Assembly: GCA_964605575.1 (NCBI GenBank)
Contig: CAZSDG010000002.1
Location: 1-44,360 of the forward strand
Source: JAAZHN01 sp964605575
GTDB taxonomy: Bacteria > Bacillota_I > Bacilli_A > RF39 > UBA660
Reading direction: 5' to 3'
DNA: 44,360 nt
This document shows positions 25,664-35,713 of this stretch, one piece after another; position 1 is the first letter of the stretch; the number at the start of each line of letters is the position of its first letter. The notes under the pieces were generated by a model. That model was not told where the DNA came from. It ran no database searches and saw only the letters and a list, made by a program, of their open reading frames with translations. Position numbers and translations under genes: made by a program.

Positions 25664-27016
25664 ATGAATGATACAATTTGTGCGATAGCTACAGCAAGTG
25701 GTATTGGAGCAATATCAATTATTAAAGTAAGTGGACCAGAATCAATAAAAATAGTTGATTCTATTTTTACTGGTAATTTAACAAAATCCAAAAATAAAAC
25801 TTTAAATTATGGATTTATCGTTGATAAAAAAGAAAAAATAGATGAAGTTTTAGTATCAATAATGCACTCACCCAAAACATTTACTACTGAAAATATTGTT
25901 GAAATTAATTGTCACGGTGGTATTGCTGTTACAAATAGAATATTACAATTATTAATATTAAAAGGATGTCGACTAGCCGAGCCAGGAGAATTTACAAAAA
26001 GAGCCTATTTAAATGGACGAATAGACTTGGTTGAAGCCGAGGCAATAAGTGATTTAATTGCTTCTGAAACAGAAAAATCAAGTATTTTAGCAATTAATCA
26101 AATAGATGGAAAATTATCCCGAAAAATTCAAGAATTAAGAGATGATCTATTAAGTATTCAAGCCAACATTGAAGTAAATATTGATTATCCAGAATATGAA
26201 GATATAGAAGTCTTAACAAATGAAACATTATTACCAAAATTAGAATTACTTCAAAAGAAGATGAGAAAAATGCTTTTAGACTCTGAAGATGGAAGAATAA
26301 TTCGTAATGGTATTAATATTGCTATAATTGGCAAACCAAATGTTGGTAAAAGTAGTATCTTAAATTTTTTAATTAATGAAAATAAAGCAATTGTGACAAA
26401 TATTGCTGGAACAACAAGAGATATTGTTGAAGGAAAAACAGTTATTAATGGAATATTAATTAATTTTATTGATACTGCTGGTATTCGCGATACAGAAGAT
26501 CAAATTGAAAAAATAGGTATTAATAAAAGTATTGATTCACTAAAAAACAGTGATTTAATAATCTTTGTTTTAGATAATAATACAGTTCTTTCATTTGATG
26601 ATTTAGAAATATTAGAAATGATAAAGGACAGAAAATTTATATTATTTATTAATAAATCAGATTTATCTAAAAAAATTAATAATGATCTTATAAATAAATA
26701 TGATTTAGTTGAGGGAAATACAGTTGAAAATGATGGTTTAGATTCATTAAAAAATAAAATAATAGAAATGTTTAATTTAGAAAAAATAAAAACAAAAGAT
26801 ATTAATTACTTATCTAATTCAAGACAAATAGCTTTAATGAAACAGGCTAGTCAAAGTCTAGATATGGGAATAGAATCACTTAGAAAAGGATTGCCAATAG
26901 ATATTATTGGTATTGATTTAAGCAAGTCGTGGAGTTTACTTGGTGAAATAATAGGCGAAAGTTATGAACAAGAATTATTAGATAAACTTTTTAGTAATTT
27001 TTGTTTAGGAAAATAG
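25664..27016 (+). CDS. mnmE: tRNA-modification GTPase MnmE
   Basis: With MnmG it makes cmnm5U34 in tRNAs. The N-terminal tetrahydrofolate-binding domain is followed by a helical domain with an inserted G domain: GKPNVGKSS (G1), AGTTRD (G2), DTAGIRDT (G3), NKSD (G4). The C-terminus FCLGK carries the conserved catalytic Cys. It is 450 residues with a GAGAGGG ribosome site. It starts the conserved mnmE-mnmG-rsmG-noc order. Confidence 0.97.
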   Translation: MNDTICAIATASGIGAISIIKVSGPESIKIVDSIFTGNLTKSKNKTLNYGFIVDKKEKIDEVLVSIMHSPKTFTTENIVEINCHGGIAVTNRILQLLILKGCRLAEPGEFTKRAYLNGRIDLVEAEAISDLIASETEKSSILAINQIDGKLSRKIQELRDDLLSIQANIEVNIDYPEYEDIEVLTNETLLPKLELLQKKMRKMLLDSEDGRIIRNGINIAIIGKPNVGKSSILNFLINENKAIVTNIAGTTRDIVEGKTVINGILINFIDTAGIRDTEDQIEKIGINKSIDSLKNSDLIIFVLDNNTVLSFDDLEILEMIKDRKFILFINKSDLSKKINNDLINKYDLVEGNTVENDGLDSLKNKIIEMFNLEKIKTKDINYLSNSRQIALMKQASQSLDMGIESLRKGLPIDIIGIDLSKSWSLLGEIIGESYEQELLDKLFSNFCLGK

Positions 27017-27029
27017 AAGGAAAAAGGCT

Positions 27030-28859
27030 ATGAATTTTGATATTATTGTTGTTGGAGCTGGTCATGCTGGATGTGAAGCTGCTTACAGTTCTAGTAAGTT
27101 AGGTTTTAATGTTGCTTTAATTACAAGTAATATTAATAATATTGCTGATATGGCTTGTAATCCTTCAATTGGTGGGACTGCTAAAGGTGTTGTTGTAAGA
27201 GAAATAGACGCCTTAGGTGGAATAATGGGTAAAATAGCTGATAAATCTCATATTCAAATCAAAATGTTAAATTCAGGAAAAGGTCCAGCAGTTCAATCAT
27301 TAAGAAGTCAAGCAGATAAAGTAAAATATCCAAAAAATATGTTAAATCATTTCAAAAATATAGAAAATATTACTATTATTGAAGAAATGATAGAAGATAT
27401 TATAGTAGAAGATAATATGGTAAAAGGGGTTATTTCTTCAGTAAATAATGAATATTATTCAAAAGTAGTAATTTTAACAACAGGAACATATTTAAAAGCA
27501 AGTGTCCTAATAGGTGATCAAAAAATAGATGAAGGACCACATGGTGAAAAACGATCAGAAACATTAAGTGATAAGCTTAAAAAAATAGGATTTACTATTC
27601 AAAGACTAAAAACTGGAACTCCACCTAGAATTGATAAAGATTCCGTTGATTTTTCTGTTTTAAAAGAAGAATTAGGGGACAATATTCACAGATATTTTAG
27701 TTTTGATAATCAAACCCCCTATGATATTAATAAACAAGAAAAATGTTATTTGCTTTATACTAATGATAAAACTCATGAAATAATAAATAAAAATTTAAAC
27801 AAATCTAGTATGTACGGTGGTTTTGTAACTGGAATTGGACCTAGATATTGTCCGTCTATTGAAGATAAAATTGTCCGTTTTTCTGATAAAGAAAGACATC
27901 AATTATTTTTAGAACCAGAAAGTTTGTATTATGATGAACTATATTTACAAGGCTTATCAACCAGTATGCCAAAGGATGTTCAAGAAGAATTAGTTCATAG
28001 TATTAAAGGTTTAGAAAATGCAAAAATAGTTAAATATGCATACGCGATTGAATACGATGCGATTGATCCTTTACAAATATATCCAACATTAGAAACAAAA
28101 CTTGTTAAAAATCTCTTTACAGCTGGTCAAATTAATGGTACAAGCGGATATGAAGAAGCTGCTTGTCAAGGTTTGATTGCTGGAATAAATGCGACAGCGA
28201 AACTATTAAATAAAGAACCATTAATTTTAAAAAGAAATGAAGCCTACATTGGGGTATTAATCGATGATTTAGTTACAAAAGGAACTCATGAACCATATCG
28301 ACTATTAACATCAAGAGCTGAATTTAGATTATTATTAAGACACGACAATGCTGATTTAAGATTAAGAAAATATGGTTATGATTATGGTTTAATTAATGAA
28401 AACCAATATAATAAACTAATTGAAAAAGAAGAAAATATTGAAGAATTAATTAAATTGTTAATAACAATGAAAGAAAAAATAATAATTAATGATATTGAAT
28501 ACAACAATAAATCATATTATCAATTACTTAAACACCCAGAAATAAAAATTAAGGATTTAATTCAAAATATTGAAAAAAAGTATAGTGAAGATGTTTATGA
28601 ACAAGTAGAAATTATGATTAAGTACGAAGGATATATTAAGAAAGCAAATAACGAGGCCCAAAAATTAATAAAATTAGAAGATAAACAAATACCTGATGAA
28701 TTGGATTATAACAAAGTGAAGAATTTAGCTTCAGAAGCGAGACAAAAACTTCAAAAGATAAAACCAAAGACAATAGGTCAGGCCTCTCGAATAAGTGGTG
28801 TAAATCCAGTTGATATATCGGTATTAATGGTATATATGAAGAAAGAATATGGAAAATGA
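27030..28859 (+). CDS. mnmG: tRNA uridine-5-carboxymethylaminomethyl modification enzyme MnmG
   Basis: FAD-dependent partner of MnmE. It has the N-terminal dinucleotide fold VGAGHAGCEAA, then MACNPSIGG and LNSGKGPAVQSLR, NGTSGYEEAACQGL, and the C-terminal helical domain ending ISGVNPVDISVLMVYMKK. It is 609 residues. It ends in an ATGA overlap with rsmG. Confidence 0.97.
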   Translation: MNFDIIVVGAGHAGCEAAYSSSKLGFNVALITSNINNIADMACNPSIGGTAKGVVVREIDALGGIMGKIADKSHIQIKMLNSGKGPAVQSLRSQADKVKYPKNMLNHFKNIENITIIEEMIEDIIVEDNMVKGVISSVNNEYYSKVVILTTGTYLKASVLIGDQKIDEGPHGEKRSETLSDKLKKIGFTIQRLKTGTPPRIDKDSVDFSVLKEELGDNIHRYFSFDNQTPYDINKQEKCYLLYTNDKTHEIINKNLNKSSMYGGFVTGIGPRYCPSIEDKIVRFSDKERHQLFLEPESLYYDELYLQGLSTSMPKDVQEELVHSIKGLENAKIVKYAYAIEYDAIDPLQIYPTLETKLVKNLFTAGQINGTSGYEEAACQGLIAGINATAKLLNKEPLILKRNEAYIGVLIDDLVTKGTHEPYRLLTSRAEFRLLLRHDNADLRLRKYGYDYGLINENQYNKLIEKEENIEELIKLLITMKEKIIINDIEYNNKSYYQLLKHPEIKIKDLIQNIEKKYSEDVYEQVEIMIKYEGYIKKANNEAQKLIKLEDKQIPDELDYNKVKNLASEARQKLQKIKPKTIGQASRISGVNPVDISVLMVYMKKEYGK

Positions 28860-29572
28860 AAGAAGAACAATTTATTGAGAAGTTAAAAGAACTTCAGATT
28901 GAAATTACAAATGATCAGTTAGAAAAACTAAATATATATTATGAGTTTCTTGTTGAATATAATAAAAAAGTTAACTTAACAGCAATCGTTGAAAGAGATG
29001 AAGTATATTTAAAACACTTTTATGATTCACTAACACCAACAAAAATAATCGATTTTAGTAAAATAAATACTATGATTGATGTTGGAACAGGCGCTGGTTT
29101 TCCTGGAGTTGTACTTAAAATATTTTTTCCAAGTTTAAAATTGACATTATTAGATTCAAATAATAAAAAAACTATATTTCTTGAACAATTGCTAAATAAA
29201 TTAAAATTAATTGATGTTGAAGTAATTTGTTCAAGAAGTGAAATATTAGTTAAGAATTCCAAAAAAAGTTATGATCTGGTTGTTGCTAGAGCAGTAAAAA
29301 ACTTGGATGTACTTTTGGAACTGTGTTTGCCGCTAGTTAATAATGGTGGCCGTTTTCTTGCAATGAAAGGCAAATTAGATGGAGAACTTACGGACAATAT
29401 TTCAGTAATAAAATACTTTGATTGTGAGATTGAAAAGCATGTTAGTTTCAATCTCCCCGATCAATCAAACAGAAATTTATTACTAATAAAAAAACAAATT
29501 GATGCAAAAACAATTAAACCAAGAGAATATTCTCAAATAATTAAAAAACCATTGAAATATCTGGTAAAATAA
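28856..29572 (+). CDS. rsmG: 16S rRNA (guanine527-N7)-methyltransferase
   Basis: Methylates G527 of 16S rRNA. The SAM-binding motif is DVGTGAGFPGVVLKI, followed by LLDSNNKKTIFLEQ and VVARAVKNL. The 238-residue length is typical. It is translationally coupled to mnmG. Confidence 0.96.
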   Translation: MKEEQFIEKLKELQIEITNDQLEKLNIYYEFLVEYNKKVNLTAIVERDEVYLKHFYDSLTPTKIIDFSKINTMIDVGTGAGFPGVVLKIFFPSLKLTLLDSNNKKTIFLEQLLNKLKLIDVEVICSRSEILVKNSKKSYDLVVARAVKNLDVLLELCLPLVNNGGRFLAMKGKLDGELTDNISVIKYFDCEIEKHVSFNLPDQSNRNLLLIKKQIDAKTIKPREYSQIIKKPLKYLVK

Positions 29573-29610
29573 AGTAATATTAAATATAGAATAATAAAAG
29601 AGGGGCAAAA

Positions 29611-30822
29611 ATGAATTCAAATTCACAAGTAATGGATATTTTTATTGAAGAAATAATTCCTAATCGTTTTCAACCACGACTTTCTTTTGATGAAAAAAAG
29701 ATTAATGAACTTGCAGCCTCGATTAAAGTACATGGAATAATACAACCTTTAGTTTTAAGACGTATTGGAGATAAATATGAAATAATCGCTGGTGAGAGAA
29801 GATTTAAAGCCGCGACAATGGTTGGTTTAAATAAAGTACCTGCAATTATTGTTGAAATGGATGATACAAAGAGTGCTGAAGTTGCACTTGTTGAAAATCT
29901 CCAAAGAAAAGATTTATCAGCAATAGAAACAGCAAAGTCATTTAAGAAAATCCTTGATATGGGACAGATGACACAAGAACAATTAGCAGAAAAAATGGGT
30001 GTTTCTCAATCCTCAGTGGCTAATAAACTTAGATTATTAAATCTTGATGAAAAAGTTCAACAAGCTTTATTAGAAGAAAAAATTTCAGAAAGACATGCAA
30101 GAAGTATGTTATCAACATCAGATTATAATCAACAGCAACAATTATTAGAAAAAGTTATTAATGAAAGATTAACCGTAAAACAACTCGATGAAGAAATTAA
30201 AACAATGTTGAAAGGAAACGGTATTGAAAAAGTGGAAGTTTTTGAAGAAGGTTCAAATGTAGAAAGTTTTGATTTATCAGAAAATGAAAATAATTCTGAA
30301 AAATTTGAGTTTTTTGACGAAAAAAAACCTGATATTATTGAAACGTCACCGAATCAAGAACCAATAAAAGAAGTTTTTAGTTTTGATGAACCAATAATTA
30401 ATACATTAGAAACTGCAAATCCAGAAAAAAGCATTTTTACTAATGGTGAACCAATTATTGACTTATCATCGAATAATGTTTCAGATAATTTGTCTAATGT
30501 TCAAAGTATCGAAGAAATGACAATTTTGACAGAAGCGGAAAAAGAACAAGCGGCTATTATTAATTTAGATCAAGCTATTAGTGAATTACAGCCAGATAAT
30601 GAGAATCCTGAACCACTTATTGTTTCAGAAAAACAACCAGAAGAACAAACAACAGAAGTAATTAAAGAAATAGAAATAAAAATTGATAAAAATAACTTTA
30701 GAACTGTTGAAGAGGCATTTGACAACTTAAAAAAAGACATAGAGAATGCTGGTTTAAGAATAGATATGGATACTTATAATTTTGAACAATACTATCAGTT
30801 GATAATTAAAGTTTATAAATAA
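29611..30822 (+). CDS. noc: Nucleoid occlusion protein Noc (ParB family) with long acidic linker
   Basis: ParB-type CTPase clamp. CTP-binding motifs are GERR (61-64) and ENLQR (95-99). The helix-turn-helix region (120-145) and specificity positions read Q133, K139, N144, R161; B. subtilis Noc has Q, K, K, R and ParB has R, T, A, G. The C-terminus FEQYYQLIIKVYK matches the Noc dimerisation end. Two oddities: about 155 acidic, Pro/Asn-rich residues (203-358) separate DNA-binding and dimerisation domains, and the N-terminal amphipathic membrane helix of Bacillus Noc is absent (an upstream in-frame TAG excludes extension). It follows rsmG as in Bacillus, but no soj/spo0J follow. Confidence 0.88.
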   Translation: MNSNSQVMDIFIEEIIPNRFQPRLSFDEKKINELAASIKVHGIIQPLVLRRIGDKYEIIAGERRFKAATMVGLNKVPAIIVEMDDTKSAEVALVENLQRKDLSAIETAKSFKKILDMGQMTQEQLAEKMGVSQSSVANKLRLLNLDEKVQQALLEEKISERHARSMLSTSDYNQQQQLLEKVINERLTVKQLDEEIKTMLKGNGIEKVEVFEEGSNVESFDLSENENNSEKFEFFDEKKPDIIETSPNQEPIKEVFSFDEPIINTLETANPEKSIFTNGEPIIDLSSNNVSDNLSNVQSIEEMTILTEAEKEQAAIINLDQAISELQPDNENPEPLIVSEKQPEEQTTEVIKEIEIKIDKNNFRTVEEAFDNLKKDIENAGLRIDMDTYNFEQYYQLIIKVYK

Positions 30823-30845
30823 GGAATTATTTATTCCTTTTTTTT
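30821..30845 (+). terminator. Terminator after noc
   Basis: AAGGAAT-N5-ATTCCTT followed by a T run, beginning within the noc stop codon. Confidence 0.8.
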
Positions 30846-30884
30846 ATGAAATAAACTATAATGTTTTTGATATGAAATTATTTG

Positions 30885-30893
30885 TGATATAAT
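30885..30893 (+). promoter_or_regulatory. Extended -10 promoter of argS
   Basis: TGA-TATAAT about 25 bp before the argS ATG. TTGATA lies 15 bp upstream of it, a short spacing. No T-box leader fits in the 96-bp gap. Confidence 0.55.
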
Positions 30894-30918
30894 TCATAGC
30901 AAATGAAAGGGGCAAAAT

Positions 30919-32526
30919 ATGATAAATATTATTAAAGAATCAATAAAAAACTCTTTATCAGATTTAAATATTGAAATAACAGAAGAAATAATAATAGATA
31001 TTCCTAAACAAAAAGAAAACGGAGATTATTCAAGTAATATTTGCTTGAAATTAGCATCAAAAAATCAATTGTTACCAATGGAAATGGCTGAAAGGTTAAA
31101 ATTAAACATCAAAAATTCTAATATAGCAAAAATAGAAGTAAAACATCCTGGATTCCTTAATTTTTTTGTTAACAAAAAATATTTATTAGATAATATTAAT
31201 AAAATTTTAGAATTAGGTAGTAAATATGGCAGTAGTAACATTGGAAGTAATCAAAAAGTTAACTATGAATATGTTAGTGCTAATCCTACCGGAATTTTAC
31301 ATATGGGTAATGCTAGAGGTGGAGCTTATGGTGATAATATGGCTAGAATACTATCTTTTTCTGGTTATGCTGTTACAAGAGAGTATTATATTAATGATGC
31401 AGGAAACCAAGTTAATAACCTTGGACTTTCATTAAAAACTCGATATTTATCATTATGTGGAATTGATTCTCCAATGCCAGAAGATGGTTATTTTGGTGAA
31501 GAAATAAAAGACTTAGCCAAAAAACTATATACAAATCATTCGGCGGAATTAATTGAAACAGAAACCACTTTTTTTTCTGACTATGCTGTAAAAGAATTGA
31601 TTAGTAAAATAATCGCGGATTTAAAATTATATGGGGTTGAATTTGATGTTTTAACAAGCGAAAAGTCTATATATGAGAAATATCCAATGGAAAAATTAAT
31701 CGAAGACTTAGAAAAAAAAGGTCTAACATATTGCCAAGAAGGAGCAACCTGGTTTAAATCTTCTGAACTAATGGATGATAAAGATCACGTATTAATTAAA
31801 AAAGATGGAAATTATACTTATTTAGTACCAGATATTGCATATCATCAAGATAAAATAAACAGAGGATTTACTAAGTTGGTGGATATATTAGGCACAGATC
31901 ATCACGGTTATGTAAATAGAATTAAGTCGGGTTTAATGGCCTTAGGTCACAATCCTGAAATATTAGATATCAAACTATTACAGTTAGTTAGACTGATAAA
32001 AGATGGCCAAGAGGCAAAGATGAGCAAAAGAACGGGAATAGGAATTTCATTAAGAGAATTAGTCGAAGAAATTGGTGTAAATGCCGCAAGATACTATTTT
32101 GCATCTAGAAGTTTAGATACCCAAATGGAAATTGACTTAGATTTGGCTGTAAAAAAATCTAATGAAAATCCTGTGTACTATGTTTCTTATGCATATGCAA
32201 GAATTTGCTCGATATTATCTAACTTTAAAATAGAAAAAAAAGAAGACTATTCACAACTAAATTTAACTAAAACTGCTGATATATTGGAAAAAATATACTA
32301 TTTTCCAAAAATAGTTGAAGATGCAGCTTTAAAAGAAATGCCACATTTGATAACAAATTATGTTTATGACCTTGCAACTTCTTTTCATAGCTTGTATAAT
32401 GAATATCGATTTATTGATGAAGATGATAACATAACGCAAATAAATATGAATTTACTTCAAGCAATAAAAGTAACAATGAATAACGCACTTAAACTGATTG
32501 GTGTAACGCCACCAGAAAAAATGTAG
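30919..32526 (+). CDS. argS: Arginyl-tRNA synthetase
   Basis: Class I aminoacyl-tRNA synthetase. The N-terminal ArgS additional domain is followed by the HIGH-type motif HMGNARGG, the KMSKS-type motif KMSKRTG, and the C-terminal DALR anticodon-binding domain ending LKLIGVTPPEKM. It is 535 residues. The order argS-rpoE is conserved in Bacillus. AAGGGG precedes the ATG. Confidence 0.97.
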   Translation: MINIIKESIKNSLSDLNIEITEEIIIDIPKQKENGDYSSNICLKLASKNQLLPMEMAERLKLNIKNSNIAKIEVKHPGFLNFFVNKKYLLDNINKILELGSKYGSSNIGSNQKVNYEYVSANPTGILHMGNARGGAYGDNMARILSFSGYAVTREYYINDAGNQVNNLGLSLKTRYLSLCGIDSPMPEDGYFGEEIKDLAKKLYTNHSAELIETETTFFSDYAVKELISKIIADLKLYGVEFDVLTSEKSIYEKYPMEKLIEDLEKKGLTYCQEGATWFKSSELMDDKDHVLIKKDGNYTYLVPDIAYHQDKINRGFTKLVDILGTDHHGYVNRIKSGLMALGHNPEILDIKLLQLVRLIKDGQEAKMSKRTGIGISLRELVEEIGVNAARYYFASRSLDTQMEIDLDLAVKKSNENPVYYVSYAYARICSILSNFKIEKKEDYSQLNLTKTADILEKIYYFPKIVEDAALKEMPHLITNYVYDLATSFHSLYNEYRFIDEDDNITQINMNLLQAIKVTMNNALKLIGVTPPEKM

Positions 32527-32536
32527 GAGGAATAAT

Positions 32537-32965
32537 ATGGAAAAATTAACTTATGATGAATTGGAATTAATGTCTTATGACGATATAGCTTATGAAATTT
32601 TAAGAGAAAAAGGTTCAAAAATGACAATAAAAGACTTATTTTCTCAAATAATTAAACTTTTAGGCCTACCAAAGGAAGAATACGAAAATCACGTAGGTGA
32701 CTTTTTTGAAATTTTATCAACAGATAAAAGATTTATTATGTTAGAAAAAGGATTTTGGGATTTAAGAGTAAATCATAGTCATAAAATTAAAATTGAAGAA
32801 GACGATGAAGACTTTATAGATGATTTAGATATTGAAGAAGTTGAAGAAACAGAAACAGAGGAAGAAGAAATTGATGAAGATGTCGATCCAGAAGATGATG
32901 AAGCTGAGGATGATTTAAAAGATTTAACGGTAATTTCTGAAGATGAAGAAGATGATTTAATGTAG
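32537..32965 (+). CDS. rpoE: DNA-directed RNA polymerase delta subunit
   Basis: Gram-positive-specific RNA polymerase subunit that speeds recycling and lowers open-complex stability. The N-terminal HARE-HTH domain (YDDIAYEILREKGSKMTIKDLFSQI..FWDLR) is followed by an almost purely acidic tail from about residue 93. The length of 142 residues is slightly short of Bacillus (173). GGAGGA precedes the ATG and argS is 10 bp upstream. Confidence 0.95.
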   Translation: MEKLTYDELELMSYDDIAYEILREKGSKMTIKDLFSQIIKLLGLPKEEYENHVGDFFEILSTDKRFIMLEKGFWDLRVNHSHKIKIEEDDEDFIDDLDIEEVEETETEEEEIDEDVDPEDDEAEDDLKDLTVISEDEEDDLM

Positions 32966-32998
32966 CAGGTCCTTTTTAATTATAGAAAGGAAAAACTA

Positions 32999-34054
32999 AT
33001 GTTAGAAAGACTAGAAATAATAAATAATCGTTATCAAGAATTAATAGCTGAATTAAACAATCCAGATGTTTTAAGTGATTTCTCAAAAGTTAAAAAATTA
33101 TCAAAAGAACAAAGCGATTTAGAAGAAACGATTGAAAAATATAATAAATATAAAAAAGTTTTAAGTGATATTGAAGAGCTTAGTTTAATTTCAGATAATC
33201 CAGAGATGCTAGAAATAATTAAAGATGAAATTTCAATACTAACTATAGAAAAAAATAATCTTGAAGAAGAATTAGAAATATTATTAATACCTAAGGATGA
33301 AAACGATGGTAAAGATATCATCATGGAAATAAGAGGCGCAGCAGGTGGTGATGAAGCAAATATTTTTGCTGGCGATTTGTTTAGAATGTACTCAAAATAT
33401 GCTGAAAAAAACAATTGGAAAATCGAAGTTAATCACGAAGTTCATGGTTCAAGCGGTGGATTTGCTCAAATTGAGTTTTCTATTAAAGGTGAAAATGTAT
33501 ATTCAAAGTTGAAGTATGAAAGTGGATCACATCGTGTTCAAAGAATACCTGAAACTGAAACTCAAGGAAGAGTTCACACATCAACTTCTACAGTATTAGT
33601 AATGCCAGAAATTGATGATGTAGAAATTGAAATAAAAGAATCTGACTTAAAAATTGACGTTTTTCACAGTGGTGGAGCGGGTGGTCAATCTGTAAACACT
33701 ACAAACTCCGCAGTTAGAATTACCCACTTGCCAACAAATATTTCTGTTTCTTGTCAAAATGAAAGAAGTCAATTAAAAAATAAAGATAAAGCAATGCAAA
33801 TATTAAAGGTGAAAATATATGATGAACAACAAAGAAAACAAGAGGAACAAGTAGATGCTGATCGCCGAAGCAAAATAGGTACAGGAGATCGTTCTGAAAA
33901 AATTAGAACATATAATTATCCACAAAACAGGGTTACAGATCACCGTATTAATTTCAGTGTAATGAATTTAGACAAGGTTATGGAAGGCGAAATAGATAAT
34001 ATTATTGAAGCTCTAATAACGGAAGATCAAAGACTAAAATTAGAAGGTAAATAA
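32999..34054 (+). CDS. prfA: Peptide chain release factor 1
   Basis: Terminates translation at UAA and UAG. It has an N-terminal coiled coil, the stop-recognition segment RIPETETQGR with a P-x-T anticodon-type tripeptide, and GGAGGQSVN with the catalytic GGQ loop. It is 351 residues. Its modifier prmC follows 1 bp after the stop codon. Confidence 0.97.
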   Translation: MLERLEIINNRYQELIAELNNPDVLSDFSKVKKLSKEQSDLEETIEKYNKYKKVLSDIEELSLISDNPEMLEIIKDEISILTIEKNNLEEELEILLIPKDENDGKDIIMEIRGAAGGDEANIFAGDLFRMYSKYAEKNNWKIEVNHEVHGSSGGFAQIEFSIKGENVYSKLKYESGSHRVQRIPETETQGRVHTSTSTVLVMPEIDDVEIEIKESDLKIDVFHSGGAGGQSVNTTNSAVRITHLPTNISVSCQNERSQLKNKDKAMQILKVKIYDEQQRKQEEQVDADRRSKIGTGDRSEKIRTYNYPQNRVTDHRINFSVMNLDKVMEGEIDNIIEALITEDQRLKLEGK

Positions 34055-34055
34055 A

Positions 34056-34796
34056 ATGCAAAAACCAGATAATATATCAGATTTAGACTGGAAAGAACTA
34101 ATTAATAAAAATAAAAATATAACCATTAAAACTATCAAAAAAATCAACAGTGGTTATCCAATTCAATATTTAATTGGAGATGTTGATTTTTTTGACTGTA
34201 TTATTGAAGTAAACAAACATGTATTAATCCCTAGATTTGAAACAGAATTACTAGTTGAAAAGGCTATTAAAGAAATCAAACAAAAATTTAAAAAAAATAT
34301 TGATATTATTGATTTTGGAACTGGTTCTGGCTGTATTGCAATTAAATTGGCAAAAGAATTCCCAAATAATAATGTAACCGCGATTGATAAATCAAAAAAA
34401 GCTATAAAATTGGCGAAAAAAAATGCTATATTAAATGAGGTAACAATAAATTTTCTAATTAGTAAATTTAATAAATATGAAGGTGGCTTATTTGACGTTT
34501 TAATAAGTAATCCGCCATATATCCCAAAGGATGGTATGATTGATATCAATGTCCAAAAACATGAGCCAAAACTCGCTTTATTCGCCAAAGATAAGGGTTT
34601 ATATTATTACAACCAAATATTAGAAAAATCCAAAGAAATAATGAAAGAAAAAAACATAATCTTTTTTGAAATTGGTTATGATCAAAAAGAACCGTTAGAA
34701 AAAATAATAAGAAAATATTACCCAAAAGCAAAAATAGTATTTGATAAAGATTATAATAATCTAGACCGTTTTTGTACCATTTATAATAATGTTTGA
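34056..34796 (+). CDS. prmC: Release factor glutamine methyltransferase
   Basis: N5-methylates the Gln of the GGQ loop in release factors; prfA lies immediately upstream. SAM motif DFGTGSGCIAIKLA and substrate-binding NPPYIP are present. It is 246 residues, somewhat short because the N-terminal helical domain is reduced. Confidence 0.94.
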   Translation: MQKPDNISDLDWKELINKNKNITIKTIKKINSGYPIQYLIGDVDFFDCIIEVNKHVLIPRFETELLVEKAIKEIKQKFKKNIDIIDFGTGSGCIAIKLAKEFPNNNVTAIDKSKKAIKLAKKNAILNEVTINFLISKFNKYEGGLFDVLISNPPYIPKDGMIDINVQKHEPKLALFAKDKGLYYYNQILEKSKEIMKEKNIIFFEIGYDQKEPLEKIIRKYYPKAKIVFDKDYNNLDRFCTIYNNV

Positions 34797-34819
34797 ACGT
34801 AAATAAAAGGTTAAAATAA

Positions 34820-34848
34820 TTGACTTTAGGTTGACTTCATTATATATT
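34820..34848 (+). promoter_or_regulatory. Promoter of fba
   Basis: TTGACT (34820-34825), a 17-bp spacer and TATATT (34843-34848). A second TTGACT overlaps the spacer. It implies a very short leader before the ATG at 34864. Confidence 0.6.
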
Positions 34849-34863
34849 TTAAGTGGTGATAGT

Positions 34864-35706
34864 ATGGAAAGAATGGATGACATATTAGCATTAGCTAAGC
34901 AAGGTAAATATGCAATTCCTCAATTTAATATAAATAACTTAGAGTGGGCAAAAAACATTTTAGAGGCTTGTCAACAAGAAAAGAGCCCTGTTTTTCTTGG
35001 AGTGAGTACAGGTGCAGCAAAATATATGGGCGGTTATAATGTTGTTAGAAAAATGGTTGATGGTTTAATTGAAGACTTAGAACTGACAATTCCAGTAATT
35101 TTACATTTAGATCACGGAACTTCAGTAGAAGAATGTAAAAAAGCTATTGATGCTGATTTTAATTCAGTAATGATTGATGCTTCACATTATGACTTAGATA
35201 CTAATATTAAAATGACAAATGAAGTAATTAACTATGCAAAAACTCAGTTAATTGAAGCGGAACTTGGTACAATTGGTGGTGCTGAAGATGGAATTACGGG
35301 AAATCTACAATTTACAAATCTTGAAGATGCTGTAAAATTTACAAATAATGTAAAAGTAGACTTACTTGCCCCATCATTAGGAAGTGTACACGGACTATAT
35401 AAAAGTGAACCAAATATTCAATTTGATTTAATGAATCAAATTTTTAATGCAACAAATCTCCCCCTTGTTTTACATGGAGGAACAGGATTAAATGATGAAA
35501 TAATTAAAAAAAGTATTAGTTTAGGAATATGTAAAATAAATATTAACACAGAATTTCAAGTGGCTTGGAATAATGAAGTTCGTAAATTTATTGAAAATAA
35601 TCCTAACGAGTATGATCCTCGTAAGGTGATATCATCAGGTGCAGCAGCAATTAGAGACGTTGCTATTCAAAAGATTCGCTTATTGGGATCAAATAATAAA
35701 GGATAG
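34864..35706 (+). CDS. fba: Class II fructose-1,6-bisphosphate aldolase
   Basis: Zinc-dependent glycolytic aldolase (could also act on related ketose bisphosphates). It has the N-terminal AKQGKYAIPQFNINNLEW, zinc ligands in HLDHGTS, SVHGLY and LHGGTG, and the catalytic EAELGTIGGAEDG segment. I start at the ATG at 34864 (280 residues), preceded by GTGGTGAT; the frame is open from a TTG at 34831, but that part overlaps the promoter. Confidence 0.93.
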   Translation: MERMDDILALAKQGKYAIPQFNINNLEWAKNILEACQQEKSPVFLGVSTGAAKYMGGYNVVRKMVDGLIEDLELTIPVILHLDHGTSVEECKKAIDADFNSVMIDASHYDLDTNIKMTNEVINYAKTQLIEAELGTIGGAEDGITGNLQFTNLEDAVKFTNNVKVDLLAPSLGSVHGLYKSEPNIQFDLMNQIFNATNLPLVLHGGTGLNDEIIKKSISLGICKININTEFQVAWNNEVRKFIENNPNEYDPRKVISSGAAAIRDVAIQKIRLLGSNNKG

Positions 35707-35713
35707 TGATATA

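Noticed and set aside
29611..30822. Chromosomal ParB (Spo0J) instead of Noc
   Set aside because: Three of four specificity positions and the C-terminal end match Noc, the gene follows rsmG, and NBS sites exist in the window.
30846..30918. T-box riboswitch upstream of argS
   Set aside because: The gap after the noc terminator is under 80 bp and has no T-box sequence; it holds only the promoter and ribosome site.
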